Made by a program: the position numbers and the translations under genes
Assembly: GCF_007859715.1 (NCBI RefSeq)
Contig: NZ_SJPG01000001.1
Location: 2,568,728 to 2,632,727 of the forward strand
Origin: Rubinisphaera italica
GTDB lineage: Bacteria > Planctomycetota > Planctomycetia > Planctomycetales > Planctomycetaceae
Length of the DNA: 64,000 bases
Direction: 5' to 3'
Notes under the pieces: generated by a model
Database searches by the model: none
The model's input: the letters and a program-made list of their open reading frames with translations, nothing else
What the model was told of the DNA's origin: nothing
Shown here: positions 38,851 through 50,079 of the stretch, piece after piece
Position numbering within the stretch: the first letter of the stretch is position 1
Layout: every line of letters begins with the position of its first letter

Positions 38851-41211
38851 ATGGCAAATATTATTGAACAGAACTCTATTCAGCGGTTTCGGCAACTACT
38901 GTCACGATTTCCGTTCCTGTTGTTTCTTTTCCTGTGTCATACACTGATTCCAGAAGTGGCTTGCTTGTCTGATGATTCAAGTGTTCGCGATAAGAATCCA
39001 TTTGTTCCGCGTACGTATGTGATTCACAACGGCCCTGAGGCCGCGTTTCAACTTCAGGAGCGACTGATCGATTCCATACCCGGAGACATCATTCAGCTGG
39101 AAGCTGGGAAATACCGTTTCGATAGTCAATTGGATATCACTTGCGACAACCTCACGATTCGTGGTCGTGGTCCAGACAAAACAATCTTATCATTTCAAGG
39201 CCAGGACGTTGGTAGCGAAGGTCTGATAGCGACCGGAAATGCGTTTCTGATTGAAGATCTGGCCGTTGAAGATAGTGTCGGTAACGCGATTAAAGTTCTT
39301 GGTGCCAACGGTGTGATTTTCCGCCGCGTTCGTACGGAATGGACAAATGGTCCAGATGCGGACAATGGAGCTTATGGAATTTATCCTGTTCAGTGCAAAA
39401 ACGTATTAATCGAAGACTGCACGGCGATTGCCGCTTCCGATGCAGGCATCTATGTCGGTCAGTCAGAAGATGTCATCGTTCGCAACTGCCGCGCGGAATG
39501 GAATGTTGCCGGAATCGAAATCGAAAACACTTTACGGGCTGATGTCTATGACAATGTCGCGACCAACAACACCGGAGGGATTCTGGTTTTCGATTTGCCC
39601 GGCTTGCAATTGACCAACGGAGGACATGTCCGCATTTTTAATAATCGGATTTTCAAGAACAACACCAAGAACTTTGCACATGCCGGAAACATGGTCGCAG
39701 CGGTTCCGCAGGGATCGGGTTTAATGATTATGGCTACCGATCATGTCGAAGTTTTTGACAATGAAATCGCCGACAATCAAACATCCGCGATCTCGATTGT
39801 CAGTTTTCTAATTACCGAACGACCAATCAAAGATCCAGCCTATGACCCCTACCCTGAGGGAATCTGGATTCATGACAATCAAATCCTCCGTGGCGGCAAT
39901 CAACCTGCTGGTAAATTTGGGGCTCTTCTGGCCCCCGTTATAGGCCTGCCCTTCCCTCAGATTTTTTATGATGGAATTATCAATGTACGGAAACTTGTTA
40001 ACGGCAAGATGCCAGACGAACTCTCTATCAAATTTTCCAATAATGGTGAAGTGACATTTGCCAACGGCAATGTCGCTCAATTGACTCCCGAAAATGTGCT
40101 TCTCGGCAAGTATCATGTCGACCGAGACCAGAAGAATTATACAGGCAGGTTGAAATCGCTATCGACTGTCAAGCTGTCTGACTTTCCGGCTCCTCCCGTG
40201 AATGGCAATCCCGCTGTTGAAGTCTACCGACAGACACCGCAAATGCTTTCGGAATGGAATCTCTTTGCAGGAGATCCCCGAGATCAACAACCTGCGGAGG
40301 GGATTTTCAGATACGATTTGAATACACCATTATTTTCAGATGGAACTGCCAAGTATCGATTCATTCGTCTGCCAACCGCTGGGGCAATGGTTTTTGAGCC
40401 GACAGCAGTTATGAAATTTCCTGTCGGAACAGTCATCGTAAAAACATTTGCAATGCCGCACGATCAGCGAAGTCCAGAATCCGGTCAGCAACTACTGGAA
40501 ACACGAATTGAAGAGCATCGCAACAATGGCTGGTATGGCTACTCCTACATTTGGAATGAGGAGCAAAGTGATGCCAGGCTGGCTCTTGGGGGAGGCCGTC
40601 GGGAGGTGAAGTGGTTGGACGATTCTGGTAAGACGGTCAGCAATCAATATCAAATTCCAAACGCAAATCAGTGCATTACCTGTCACGGGCAGGAAGGAAA
40701 GTTTCAGCCGCTCGGTCCTACTGCGAGAAACCTGAATCGATTGTTGTTAGACAGCAGCGAGAATCAACTGGCTGAATGGCAAGCCAACGGTTGGCTGAAA
40801 GAATGTCCCGATATTGAGAGTCTTCCTGCATTGCCAGTCTTTAATGACCCGTCCACTGGTTCAATTGAACAACGAACTCGCGCCTGGCTGGATGTGAATT
40901 GTGCTCACTGTCACAATCCCGTTGGCTCGGCTCGAACTTCTGGACTCGACTTATCCCTGTTTCAGAATACTCCCGCGAAATATGGTGTCTGGAAATCGCC
41001 TGTCGCAACGGGCCGCGGGTCGGGGGGCCGTAAATTCGATATTGTCCCAGGCAAGCCAGATGAGTCGATTCTCGTTTACCGGATCGAATCAAACGAACCA
41101 GGTGTGCGGATGCCAAATCTGGCTCGCAATCTTTCCCATGCCGAATCGATCGAGCTGATTCGTGCCTGGATCGAAAGCATTCCCGACAATTCTTCTGTGG
41201 ATCAGGATTGA
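38851..41211 (+). CDS. Fusion: parallel beta-helix protein + SO2930-type diheme cytochrome c
   Basis: 786 residues from ATG 38851 (GGAG eight bases upstream). A signal peptide (FPFLLFLFLCHTLIPEVA) leads into a right-handed parallel beta-helix domain (about 60-400), with repeated short turns such as NLTIRGRGPDKTILSF, VIVRNCRAEWNVAGIEIENT and VRIFNNRIFKNN. From about 460 it becomes a c-type cytochrome of the SO2930/HNE_0200 kind, with heme motifs CITCH (about 610) and CAHCH (about 690) and NLFAGDPRDQQPAEG and ALGGGRREVKWLDDSG. In other bacteria these two families are usually neighbouring genes; here they are one polypeptide. Periplasmic role unknown. It overlaps the convergent desaturase gene by 10 bases. 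Confidence 0.9.
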   Translation: MANIIEQNSIQRFRQLLSRFPFLLFLFLCHTLIPEVACLSDDSSVRDKNPFVPRTYVIHNGPEAAFQLQERLIDSIPGDIIQLEAGKYRFDSQLDITCDNLTIRGRGPDKTILSFQGQDVGSEGLIATGNAFLIEDLAVEDSVGNAIKVLGANGVIFRRVRTEWTNGPDADNGAYGIYPVQCKNVLIEDCTAIAASDAGIYVGQSEDVIVRNCRAEWNVAGIEIENTLRADVYDNVATNNTGGILVFDLPGLQLTNGGHVRIFNNRIFKNNTKNFAHAGNMVAAVPQGSGLMIMATDHVEVFDNEIADNQTSAISIVSFLITERPIKDPAYDPYPEGIWIHDNQILRGGNQPAGKFGALLAPVIGLPFPQIFYDGIINVRKLVNGKMPDELSIKFSNNGEVTFANGNVAQLTPENVLLGKYHVDRDQKNYTGRLKSLSTVKLSDFPAPPVNGNPAVEVYRQTPQMLSEWNLFAGDPRDQQPAEGIFRYDLNTPLFSDGTAKYRFIRLPTAGAMVFEPTAVMKFPVGTVIVKTFAMPHDQRSPESGQQLLETRIEEHRNNGWYGYSYIWNEEQSDARLALGGGRREVKWLDDSGKTVSNQYQIPNANQCITCHGQEGKFQPLGPTARNLNRLLLDSSENQLAEWQANGWLKECPDIESLPALPVFNDPSTGSIEQRTRAWLDVNCAHCHNPVGSARTSGLDLSLFQNTPAKYGVWKSPVATGRGSGGRKFDIVPGKPDESILVYRIESNEPGVRMPNLARNLSHAESIELIRAWIESIPDNSSVDQD

Positions 41212-42110
41212 GGTGAGTGCAAAACCATGTCCGATGATTGGCTGGTTTCGGAGGCAGGATGCCTTATCGTCTTGTACTTCGGTGTCAATAATCGATTCCA
41301 TTCCAAGAACGGCCAGGCGACCATTTCGAGGGCGTTGGTCGGAACTCCCTTGGCTCCCATTTTTTCGTGGCATTGGCCGGGCACATAGTAAGTGCAAAAG
41401 ATGACATCGAGGAAAGGAAAAATATTCGCCAAGTTCATGCCGTAGGCGGCAGGTTCATCAGCATGATGCCAGCGGTGGTAGCGGGGAGAGGCGAGCAGAT
41501 ATTTGAAGGGGCCATGATCCCAGTCAACATTCATGTGCGTGTACATATTGTGCAGAATTCGCAGCCCAGCCACGCCTCCGAGGACGGCATAGGGAAGATT
41601 CAACCAGGAGAGCATCAGAATGTAAGAGACCTGCATCACAAACGGTTCGAGCAAATGGACGCGGCCTGTAGTCAATACAGTCGGATGTGGATCGCTATGA
41701 TGAATGGCATGGATTGGCCAGAACCACTTTGAAGAGTGCATAAGCCGATGGTTCCAGTAGTCTGCAAAGTCGAGAGCAAGCAGGATCAGCGGGATCAGAA
41801 TCCAAGTTGGAGTTGTTTGCCAAGTGCTCGCTTCCAGATGGGGAATGGATAGGGAGCTGTAAGCTGTCTCGGCCCAGTCGACGAGAATGACAAAAATCGG
41901 TGCGAGTGCTCCGTTCATCAGAATCATAAGCACGTTTGCAAAGCATGAAGAATACGCCAGCCCCGACCAGGGTAATTTGCCCCGACGCCGAATCCATTCA
42001 AATACCAACACGGCCAGGCTGGCCTGAAACATAAGTAATATTCCGTCCGTATTCGCATACCAGTCCCTGCACCGCTCCCACAGGAATGTGATCGTATGGC
42101 CCATATCCAT
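41202..42110 (-). CDS. Sterol desaturase / fatty acid hydroxylase family membrane protein
   Basis: About 302 residues from ATG 42110; upstream readings start at TTG. Four or more membrane helices, for example GILLMFQASLAVLVFEWI and ILIPLILLALDFADYW. The diiron histidine boxes are HRLMH (about 138), HAIHH (about 151) and RYHRWHH (about 229), plus HNMYTH, in the order and spacing of the family. It probably uses oxygen and iron to hydroxylate or desaturate a lipid. Its 3' end overlaps the convergent beta-helix/cytochrome gene by 10 bases. Start weakly supported. Confidence 0.9.
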   Translation of the reverse strand: MDMGHTITFLWERCRDWYANTDGILLMFQASLAVLVFEWIRRRGKLPWSGLAYSSCFANVLMILMNGALAPIFVILVDWAETAYSSLSIPHLEASTWQTTPTWILIPLILLALDFADYWNHRLMHSSKWFWPIHAIHHSDPHPTVLTTGRVHLLEPFVMQVSYILMLSWLNLPYAVLGGVAGLRILHNMYTHMNVDWDHGPFKYLLASPRYHRWHHADEPAAYGMNLANIFPFLDVIFCTYYVPGQCHEKMGAKGVPTNALEMVAWPFLEWNRLLTPKYKTIRHPASETSQSSDMVLHSPQS

Positions 42111-42364
42111 CACTATTCTTTTCGTACCATGTTTCAAAAATGCAACGCTGTACAAACTTAGAACATGTGAGCGGTGAGATGGGAAAAATTAAGAAATTCT
42201 GGTTAGGATAAGATCATTTGATTGAGCATTGAATTTCTACATGGTTTGTTTGAATGGATACCAGCGATTATACGGGACCATCAAAACGGCATTCCTGATT
42301 GAGGAAACTCGCTTGTTACTTTGCAGGCAGAACATTGATTGTTCAATAAGAATGAAGGTTGGAT

Positions 42365-42796
42365 ATGCAAACTGAAGTGATTATTCTGAGATGCCCTGAG
42401 TGTGAAACGGAAGTTGGGCACACGGTGTACCACAATGGCTTTCGGGCAGCTGCAACGTCGATTGGCCCATCAATTATTGAATGTCCTCAATGTGCATTTC
42501 AGGTAGAAACCGGTCAGAAGGAATGGGCTCAGTTCGGATTGGTCAGAAAAAGCTGGTATGTGATTTCGCGGTTGTTCTGGCTGTTTGTTGCATCCATATT
42601 TGTATGCGGTGGATTTGCAGCTTTATTCAACAGGCTCGCACTCGATCAAGGCTGGATTGTCAAAGAACAGTCTAACTTATTGATGTTGAAAACCTACATC
42701 ATCGCAACTTTGGTGCTGAGTTGTCTTTTTATTCGCAGATCATGGAAAGAAATACACGACTCGCTTCAACGTTATCATGCAGTTGATCCAAAATAA
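42365..42796 (+). CDS. Small zinc-ribbon membrane protein
   Basis: 143 residues from ATG 42365 (AAGG nine bases upstream). The N-terminus has two CxxC pairs (RCPECE at about 10-14 and ECPQCAF at about 40-45), the ligands of a zinc ribbon. Two membrane helices follow (about 65-90 and 108-128: RLFWLFVASIFVCGGFAALF and LKTYIIATLVLSCLFI). No family name can be given. Isolated between the desaturase and esterase genes. Confidence 0.7.
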   Translation: MQTEVIILRCPECETEVGHTVYHNGFRAAATSIGPSIIECPQCAFQVETGQKEWAQFGLVRKSWYVISRLFWLFVASIFVCGGFAALFNRLALDQGWIVKEQSNLLMLKTYIIATLVLSCLFIRRSWKEIHDSLQRYHAVDPK

Positions 42797-43027
42797 AGGA
42801 CGCACTTGATCGCATATGTATTCGTAATAGCGATTATTTCCTGATGCTTCATGTTTGTTCCGAAAGTTGGGGAATCTCTTCTTTATTGCTGACATCCCCC
42901 CGATTGGGCTAATAGGTTTGTCTCCTGATCCGGAATGCTCTATGTTTATGGACTGAAAAGGCTGGCAGTCATTTTCGCTCAGTGAACTGTACCGCGATTT
43001 GTGATCATTCTTGGAAAGTCTGGCCTG

Positions 43028-44140
43028 ATGTTATTACCTCTATTCAGTCGTTTTGCTGCTCTTAGTTTCCTCCGCTCCTTAGGACTGATGCTCTTTCTTC
43101 TCTCGCTACTCTCTCAATTACTGCAGGCTCAGGACAAGCTGGATCATCGGAAGCTAACTCACTATTTGAATGATGAGGGGGAAGCGGTTCCAATTCGTTC
43201 AACTGACGATTGGGAGAAACGGCGAGCCGATGTTTTGCAGAACATGCAGCAGGTTACGGGAACGCATCCCGGGCGACGGACAAATCTCCTTTTGCAGGTT
43301 CATGTTCTCGAAGAAGTTGTAGAGAAAGCATATCGTCGTCAAACGATTACCATCGACTCTGGAGACGGTGATCGTATCCCGGCATTGCTTTATATCCCTA
43401 ACACTGCGAATCCGAATCAAAAGAGGCCTGGCATTGTTGCCCTGCATCCTACTGGTGCTGCGGGGAAACTTATTGTGGATGGATCAACTGAGCGGGAAAA
43501 CCGTCAATATGCTCGCGAACTTGCCGAGCGGGGCTACGTCGTTGTCGCGCCAGACTACATTACATTCGGAGATTATGAATACAATTTTGAGACGGATAAA
43601 TACCAATCCGGGACGATGAAAGGGATCGTGAATCATCAGCGATGTCTTGACCTGCTCCAGTCGATGCCGGAAGTTGATGCGGATCGTCTTGGAGTGATTG
43701 GTCACTCTCTGGGTGGTCACAACGCGATTTTTCTGGCTGTCTTCGACAATCGAGTCAAAGTTATTGTATCGAGCTGCGGCTGGACTCCCTTTCACGATTA
43801 TTATGAAGGAAAACTGGCCGGCTGGACCAGTGATCGTTACATGCCCCTCATTCGCGAACAGTATGAGTTGGACCCGGACCAGGTTCCGTTTGATTTTCCC
43901 GAACTGATCGCAGTGCTGGCGCCCCGTCCTTTTTTATCAATCTCCCCGCTCCATGACAGCAACTTCGAAGTCTCAGGTGTTCGTCAGGGAATTCAAAATG
44001 CTCGACCAGTTTATGAGTTGTATCAGGCCTCCGAACAGTTGAGACTTTTGACGCCAGACTGTGCCCACGATTTCCCCCTGGAACTCCGCGAAGCGGCTTA
44101 TCAATTTATTGATGAGGAGTTGAAGCTGGACCCAAAATGA
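43028..44140 (+). CDS. Exported alpha/beta hydrolase (dienelactone hydrolase / acetyl-xylan esterase-like)
   Basis: About 370 residues from ATG 43028; the frame opens at a GTG nine codons earlier. A strongly hydrophobic signal peptide ends near LLQAQD. The alpha/beta-hydrolase core has GYVVVAPDYI, the nucleophile elbow GVIGHSLGGHNAIF (Ser of GHSLGG), the late acid region SISPLHDSNFEV and the catalytic His in TPDCAHDFPLE. This pattern is typical of planctomycete secreted esterases acting on acylated polysaccharides. It is convergent with the metallophosphoesterase gene (87 bases between stops). Substrate unknown. Confidence 0.88.
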   Translation: MLLPLFSRFAALSFLRSLGLMLFLLSLLSQLLQAQDKLDHRKLTHYLNDEGEAVPIRSTDDWEKRRADVLQNMQQVTGTHPGRRTNLLLQVHVLEEVVEKAYRRQTITIDSGDGDRIPALLYIPNTANPNQKRPGIVALHPTGAAGKLIVDGSTERENRQYARELAERGYVVVAPDYITFGDYEYNFETDKYQSGTMKGIVNHQRCLDLLQSMPEVDADRLGVIGHSLGGHNAIFLAVFDNRVKVIVSSCGWTPFHDYYEGKLAGWTSDRYMPLIREQYELDPDQVPFDFPELIAVLAPRPFLSISPLHDSNFEVSGVRQGIQNARPVYELYQASEQLRLLTPDCAHDFPLELREAAYQFIDEELKLDPK

Positions 44141-44227
44141 AAAGTTGAATCGAATGGTCGATCGGACGGTTAAAACAAGTTGATGCGGAATGAACCATTA
44201 ATCCACTTTCAGCGAATTCAGCTCGAT

Positions 44228-45130
44228 TCATGCTTGTCTGGCCCAATTGTAGTCTTTCTGGTTGCGAAAGCCGTTCAGATGAATCGTTCCATTCGGTTCG
44301 ATGTCGATAATCGAATAGCCGTTACTTTCAGTACCAGAGCCCTCGACCATTGCGACCATCGTACAATAGTGAATACCGCCGATTTCATTGAGGTCGTTCT
44401 GATGGCTGTGTCCTTGAAAGACGGCTAAGACTTTGCTGGAGGATTCGAGAATTTTTCTCACGGCGGCATTGTTCTTGACGCCGTGATTATTGTTTACGTC
44501 CAGCCGTTGATGTGCGAAGACTATAACCTGCTTGTCCGTCGCATTGAGATCAGCCTTCAGCCATTCCAGTTCAGCGGCTGGGATATTGGCATCAGTCCAC
44601 TGAAAATTTTTCCGGGCGTAGGGCACGCCATCACTGCGGAAACAGGAGTCCAGCACGACGAAGTGGAAGCCGTCGCGATCAAACGAATAGTAGGACTTCT
44701 CCTGGCCAACTTCTCCGAGAAACTCTTCCTTCTTCAGTGTGTCCACACAATGGTTACCTAAGACGTAATGACGATTTTTACAAATAGCCGAGAATTCTCG
44801 GTTCACCGTCTTGAGATAATTTAGCTCGACATCGACTGAACTGGCTGCATCGATCAAATCACCGAGTTCTACAATAAAATCCGGTTGATCCTGCTGAAAC
44901 TGATTTGAGGCTTCTTCAAGCTTATGGAGAGTCTCTCGATAATGTCGTGATCCCCCGGGTGGTTTATCCGCATAATGCAGATCTGTCACGAGTCCGAATC
45001 GCAGGCGTTTTGCATTCTCTTCTGCATGCAACAATTGACTTGGATTTAGAGAAGCTGCTGTCAGTACAAGTGCCCCGTTCTTGAGGAATGCTCGTCTTCC
45101 AGGTTGAGTAGGATGTTTATCTTTGCTCAT
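44228..45130 (-). CDS. Tat-exported metallophosphoesterase
   Basis: 300 residues. A twin-arginine signal (GRRAFLKNGALVLTAASLNP) leads to a calcineurin-like phosphoesterase with the full motif set: DLHYAD (D-x-H), ELGDLIDA (GD), VLGNHCVD (GNH, with Cys instead of the usual Asp/Glu), VFAHQRLD (H) and FQGHSHQND (GHxH). It hydrolyses phosphoester bonds in the periplasm with two metals. It is followed on the same strand by no close gene; the propeller gene begins upstream, 14 bases away, so the two are probably co-transcribed. Confidence 0.92.
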   Translation of the reverse strand: MSKDKHPTQPGRRAFLKNGALVLTAASLNPSQLLHAEENAKRLRFGLVTDLHYADKPPGGSRHYRETLHKLEEASNQFQQDQPDFIVELGDLIDAASSVDVELNYLKTVNREFSAICKNRHYVLGNHCVDTLKKEEFLGEVGQEKSYYSFDRDGFHFVVLDSCFRSDGVPYARKNFQWTDANIPAAELEWLKADLNATDKQVIVFAHQRLDVNNNHGVKNNAAVRKILESSSKVLAVFQGHSHQNDLNEIGGIHYCTMVAMVEGSGTESNGYSIIDIEPNGTIHLNGFRNQKDYNWARQA

Positions 45131-45144
45131 TGTGTCTCCTCAAA

Positions 45145-45957
45145 TTATTTTGATTTCAATATGTAGCCGGTTTCTTCATCGGGGAGTGCCGTCTGGACAC
45201 TTCCACTACACCCCTTCTCTTTCTCGCATCGTCCACTTGCGACAAGCAATCGTCCGCCTGAGAGTCCTTCGATTCCTAACGAGCAGTTCAATTTGTGTCG
45301 TCCAAGTAGCTTAAAATCGGCATCGGTGACGAGTAATATTTTCGGATCTCCATAGCAGCCAAACCACCAGCGGTTATGCGCGAAGGTTGCGGTTTGAATC
45401 CCAAGAAAGGTCTGACCGCTTTTAACAATATGCTTTTTCTGGAATTGAAATTTGCTGTCGTATTCGTATACGTAATTCACTTCAACATCACCAGGTAATC
45501 CTCCGACAACGAAAAAGTGCCCATTGCGGAAACCGATCCCCCCTGCCCCGTGAAAGACTTCCTGCGTTTCATATCTGGCGAGTTCTTCCAGAGTATCCGC
45601 GTTGTAAACGTATACCCAGGAATCGGCATTGCCTTTGGGATCGTTGAATTTGCCAAGGTTCACAGCGACATAAAGTTTATCGTCATGGAAGCAGAGATCT
45701 CCGTGATGATTGGCAACGGGAATTTTATGTTGCAGTTTTCCTGCCATGTCTGTTTTCACGAGAGTTGTTGTAAAAGACCAGTACATCGCTTTTTCGTCCG
45801 TGCAGACTCCCTGCAAATGGTGTGGATAAGTTCCTTCACAATCAATCGTGAACCAGTTGGCTTGCAACTGAGAGGTTATAACTGGTGTCTCAGCGTTGAC
45901 CATCGCAGTTGTTGTTAACATGCAGAGCATTACCGGCCAGATTGACTTTGGGGACAT
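45145..45957 (-). CDS. Exported beta-propeller-like protein, unknown function
   Basis: 270 residues with a signal peptide (PVMLCMLTTTAMVNA). The mature protein is built of short beta blades: HHLQGVCTDEKAMYWSFTT, DKLYVAVNLGKFNDP, WVYVYNADTLEELARYET, GGIGFRNGHFFVVGGLPG and NRWWFGCYGDPKILLVTD. This pattern fits a six-bladed propeller of the SMP-30/NHL kind without recognisable catalytic residues. It lies 14 bases upstream of the phosphoesterase on the same strand, suggesting a two-gene operon. No specific family name. Confidence 0.75.
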   Translation of the reverse strand: MSPKSIWPVMLCMLTTTAMVNAETPVITSQLQANWFTIDCEGTYPHHLQGVCTDEKAMYWSFTTTLVKTDMAGKLQHKIPVANHHGDLCFHDDKLYVAVNLGKFNDPKGNADSWVYVYNADTLEELARYETQEVFHGAGGIGFRNGHFFVVGGLPGDVEVNYVYEYDSKFQFQKKHIVKSGQTFLGIQTATFAHNRWWFGCYGDPKILLVTDADFKLLGRHKLNCSLGIEGLSGGRLLVASGRCEKEKGCSGSVQTALPDEETGYILKSK

Positions 45958-46234
45958 GATTTTCCTTTAGCGAAAGCTCAAAATTCGTTTTTGTAGTTTA
46001 AGATTGTAATTGTTCATAGTTCTAATCTTACTGCAAGTGGACAGAACCTGAAGCTCTGCGATCAAGCGAAACCTTCGCGAACTATTAACCGATGATTTAC
46101 GTATTGAGACGTCTTGTTGAGGAAACCAAATGCAGAAATTGCTAAGATAAACAACCCTCGATCTAAATCTCAAATTGAACTTATTGAGATAAAAGCTATC
46201 AGTTCAGAAATCTGATCTATTACTGGAATAAAAA

Positions 46235-47032
46235 ATGAAAACACTTCTTTTTCTCGCATTTTTACTCACCGCTTCGACCGTTCAAGGCGAGCCCACCAAC
46301 GCGAAAGAAGCTGCAGAAAAGGAGGCAGCAGCCAATCAACTGATCGATGAACAGTACGCTGCTCTCGTCGCGACACTTTCACCAGCAGAGCAAGCCTGGG
46401 AGCAAGTCCTGCAGGAAAATCTTGGCAGCTTCTATTTGCCAATTCATAAGCGTCAAAAAGTAGCGGGACGTTCCAATGCCTGGGATTTCGTCGATGATGA
46501 TCCGAAACTCCCCCGTGTACTACTTATTGGAGATTCGGTTTCACGTGGCTATACACAAAGCGTTCGTAAGGCTTTGGCAGGTAAGGCGAATGTTCATCGT
46601 GCTCCAGCAAACTGCGGTCCGACTGCGACGGGCTTGAAGAAGATGGACGTCTGGCTGGGCGATGGCAATTGGGATGTCATCCACTTTAACTTTGGAATTC
46701 ATGACCGAAATACTCCGATTACTGAGTACAGTGAGCGTCTGGAACAGCTTGTTGAACGAATGCAGAAGACCGGTGCGAAAATCATTTGGGCCAGCACGAC
46801 TCCAATCCCCGATGACGAATCGAAAAAACAAACCGCACAGTCAATCGTCGATCGAAACGAGGCAGCTGCTCAGATTATGGCCAAACACGGTGTCGCGACT
46901 GACGACCTCTTCACCCTAATCACACCTCATCTGGAGGAAATGCAGAACCCCAATGACGTTCATTTCAATAGTGCAGGCTACGAGTTTCTCGGACAACGCG
47001 TGGGAGAGGCGATTTTGAAAGCTTTGAAATAA
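46235..47032 (+). CDS. Exported SGNH/GDSL hydrolase
   Basis: 265 residues with a signal peptide (MKTLLFLAFLLTASTVQG). The SGNH blocks are present: LLIGDSVSRGYT (nucleophile Ser), the Gly of block II in APANCGPTATG, the Asn of block III in HFNFGIHD and DVHFNSAGYEFL with the catalytic Asp/His. An Ala/Glu-rich helical stretch (residues 20-75) precedes the domain. Likely a secreted carbohydrate esterase or deacetylase. It stands alone, divergent from the propeller gene across 277 bases. Substrate unknown. Confidence 0.9.
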   Translation: MKTLLFLAFLLTASTVQGEPTNAKEAAEKEAAANQLIDEQYAALVATLSPAEQAWEQVLQENLGSFYLPIHKRQKVAGRSNAWDFVDDDPKLPRVLLIGDSVSRGYTQSVRKALAGKANVHRAPANCGPTATGLKKMDVWLGDGNWDVIHFNFGIHDRNTPITEYSERLEQLVERMQKTGAKIIWASTTPIPDDESKKQTAQSIVDRNEAAAQIMAKHGVATDDLFTLITPHLEEMQNPNDVHFNSAGYEFLGQRVGEAILKALK

Positions 47033-47057
47033 GTTCAATCATATCGCAAATATCAAG

Positions 47058-47341
47058 ATGTCCCAATTTATTGCAATAGTCGCCTACCGTTGTCTCATCA
47101 ATTGTATTTCGGACAAATCACTCGATATTCAAGTTCAGTGGTTTAACGTAAATAACATTGATGAGGTGTTCGTCAGCAGATTTGGCAAGCCCCAATCTGT
47201 TGTTACATGAACGATAATGGTGAAACCGTTTCCTGGGAGCTAGCAGAAGTCTTTGCCATTGAGCCATTTGTACCAAAAATTTCGGGAGAAGAAATTGTCG
47301 GGTTTATTGCCTCAACAGAGGAACTCAGTGATCTTGCTTAA
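47058..47341 (+). pseudogene. Decayed DUF4288-like small protein gene
   Basis: Two overlapping frames read as one short protein broken by a frameshift near 47206. The first (from ATG 47058) reads MSQFIAIVAYRCLINCISD and ends VFVSRFGKPQSVVT. The second (from 47207) continues MNDNGETVSWELAEVFAIEP and FVPKISGEEIVGFIASTEEL. Joined, they have the plan of DUF4288 proteins: short N-terminal strands and a late NxxGExVxWEFxxV motif. The intact length would be about 94 residues. The change is probably a one-base deletion or insertion in the GTTGTTAC run; a sequencing error cannot be excluded. Function unknown for the family. Confidence 0.55.
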
Positions 47342-47377
47342 ATCTGTTGAGGAACAATTGAGTTTAAAATCAGTTCT

Positions 47378-47420
47378 CAAAAAATAAGGCAAGATGGAAT
47401 CGCGATGATCCCATCTTGCC
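47378..47420 (-). terminator. Intrinsic terminator of katG
   Basis: GGCAAGATGG and CCATCTTGCC form a perfect 10-bp stem with a 13-base loop (47388-47420). Read on the minus strand it lies about 40 bases after the katG stop and is followed by TTATTTTTTGAG. Confidence 0.88.
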
Positions 47421-47461
47421 TGTGAGAGTTTGATGCTAATCATAAATACTCAAACAAATCG

Positions 47462-50011
<2,550 letters not shown>

Positions 50012-50079
50012 TCAATACCACACACTTTAGAACTCACATAACGATTCGACGATATTTTCAGTGAAAGACAATACGATAA

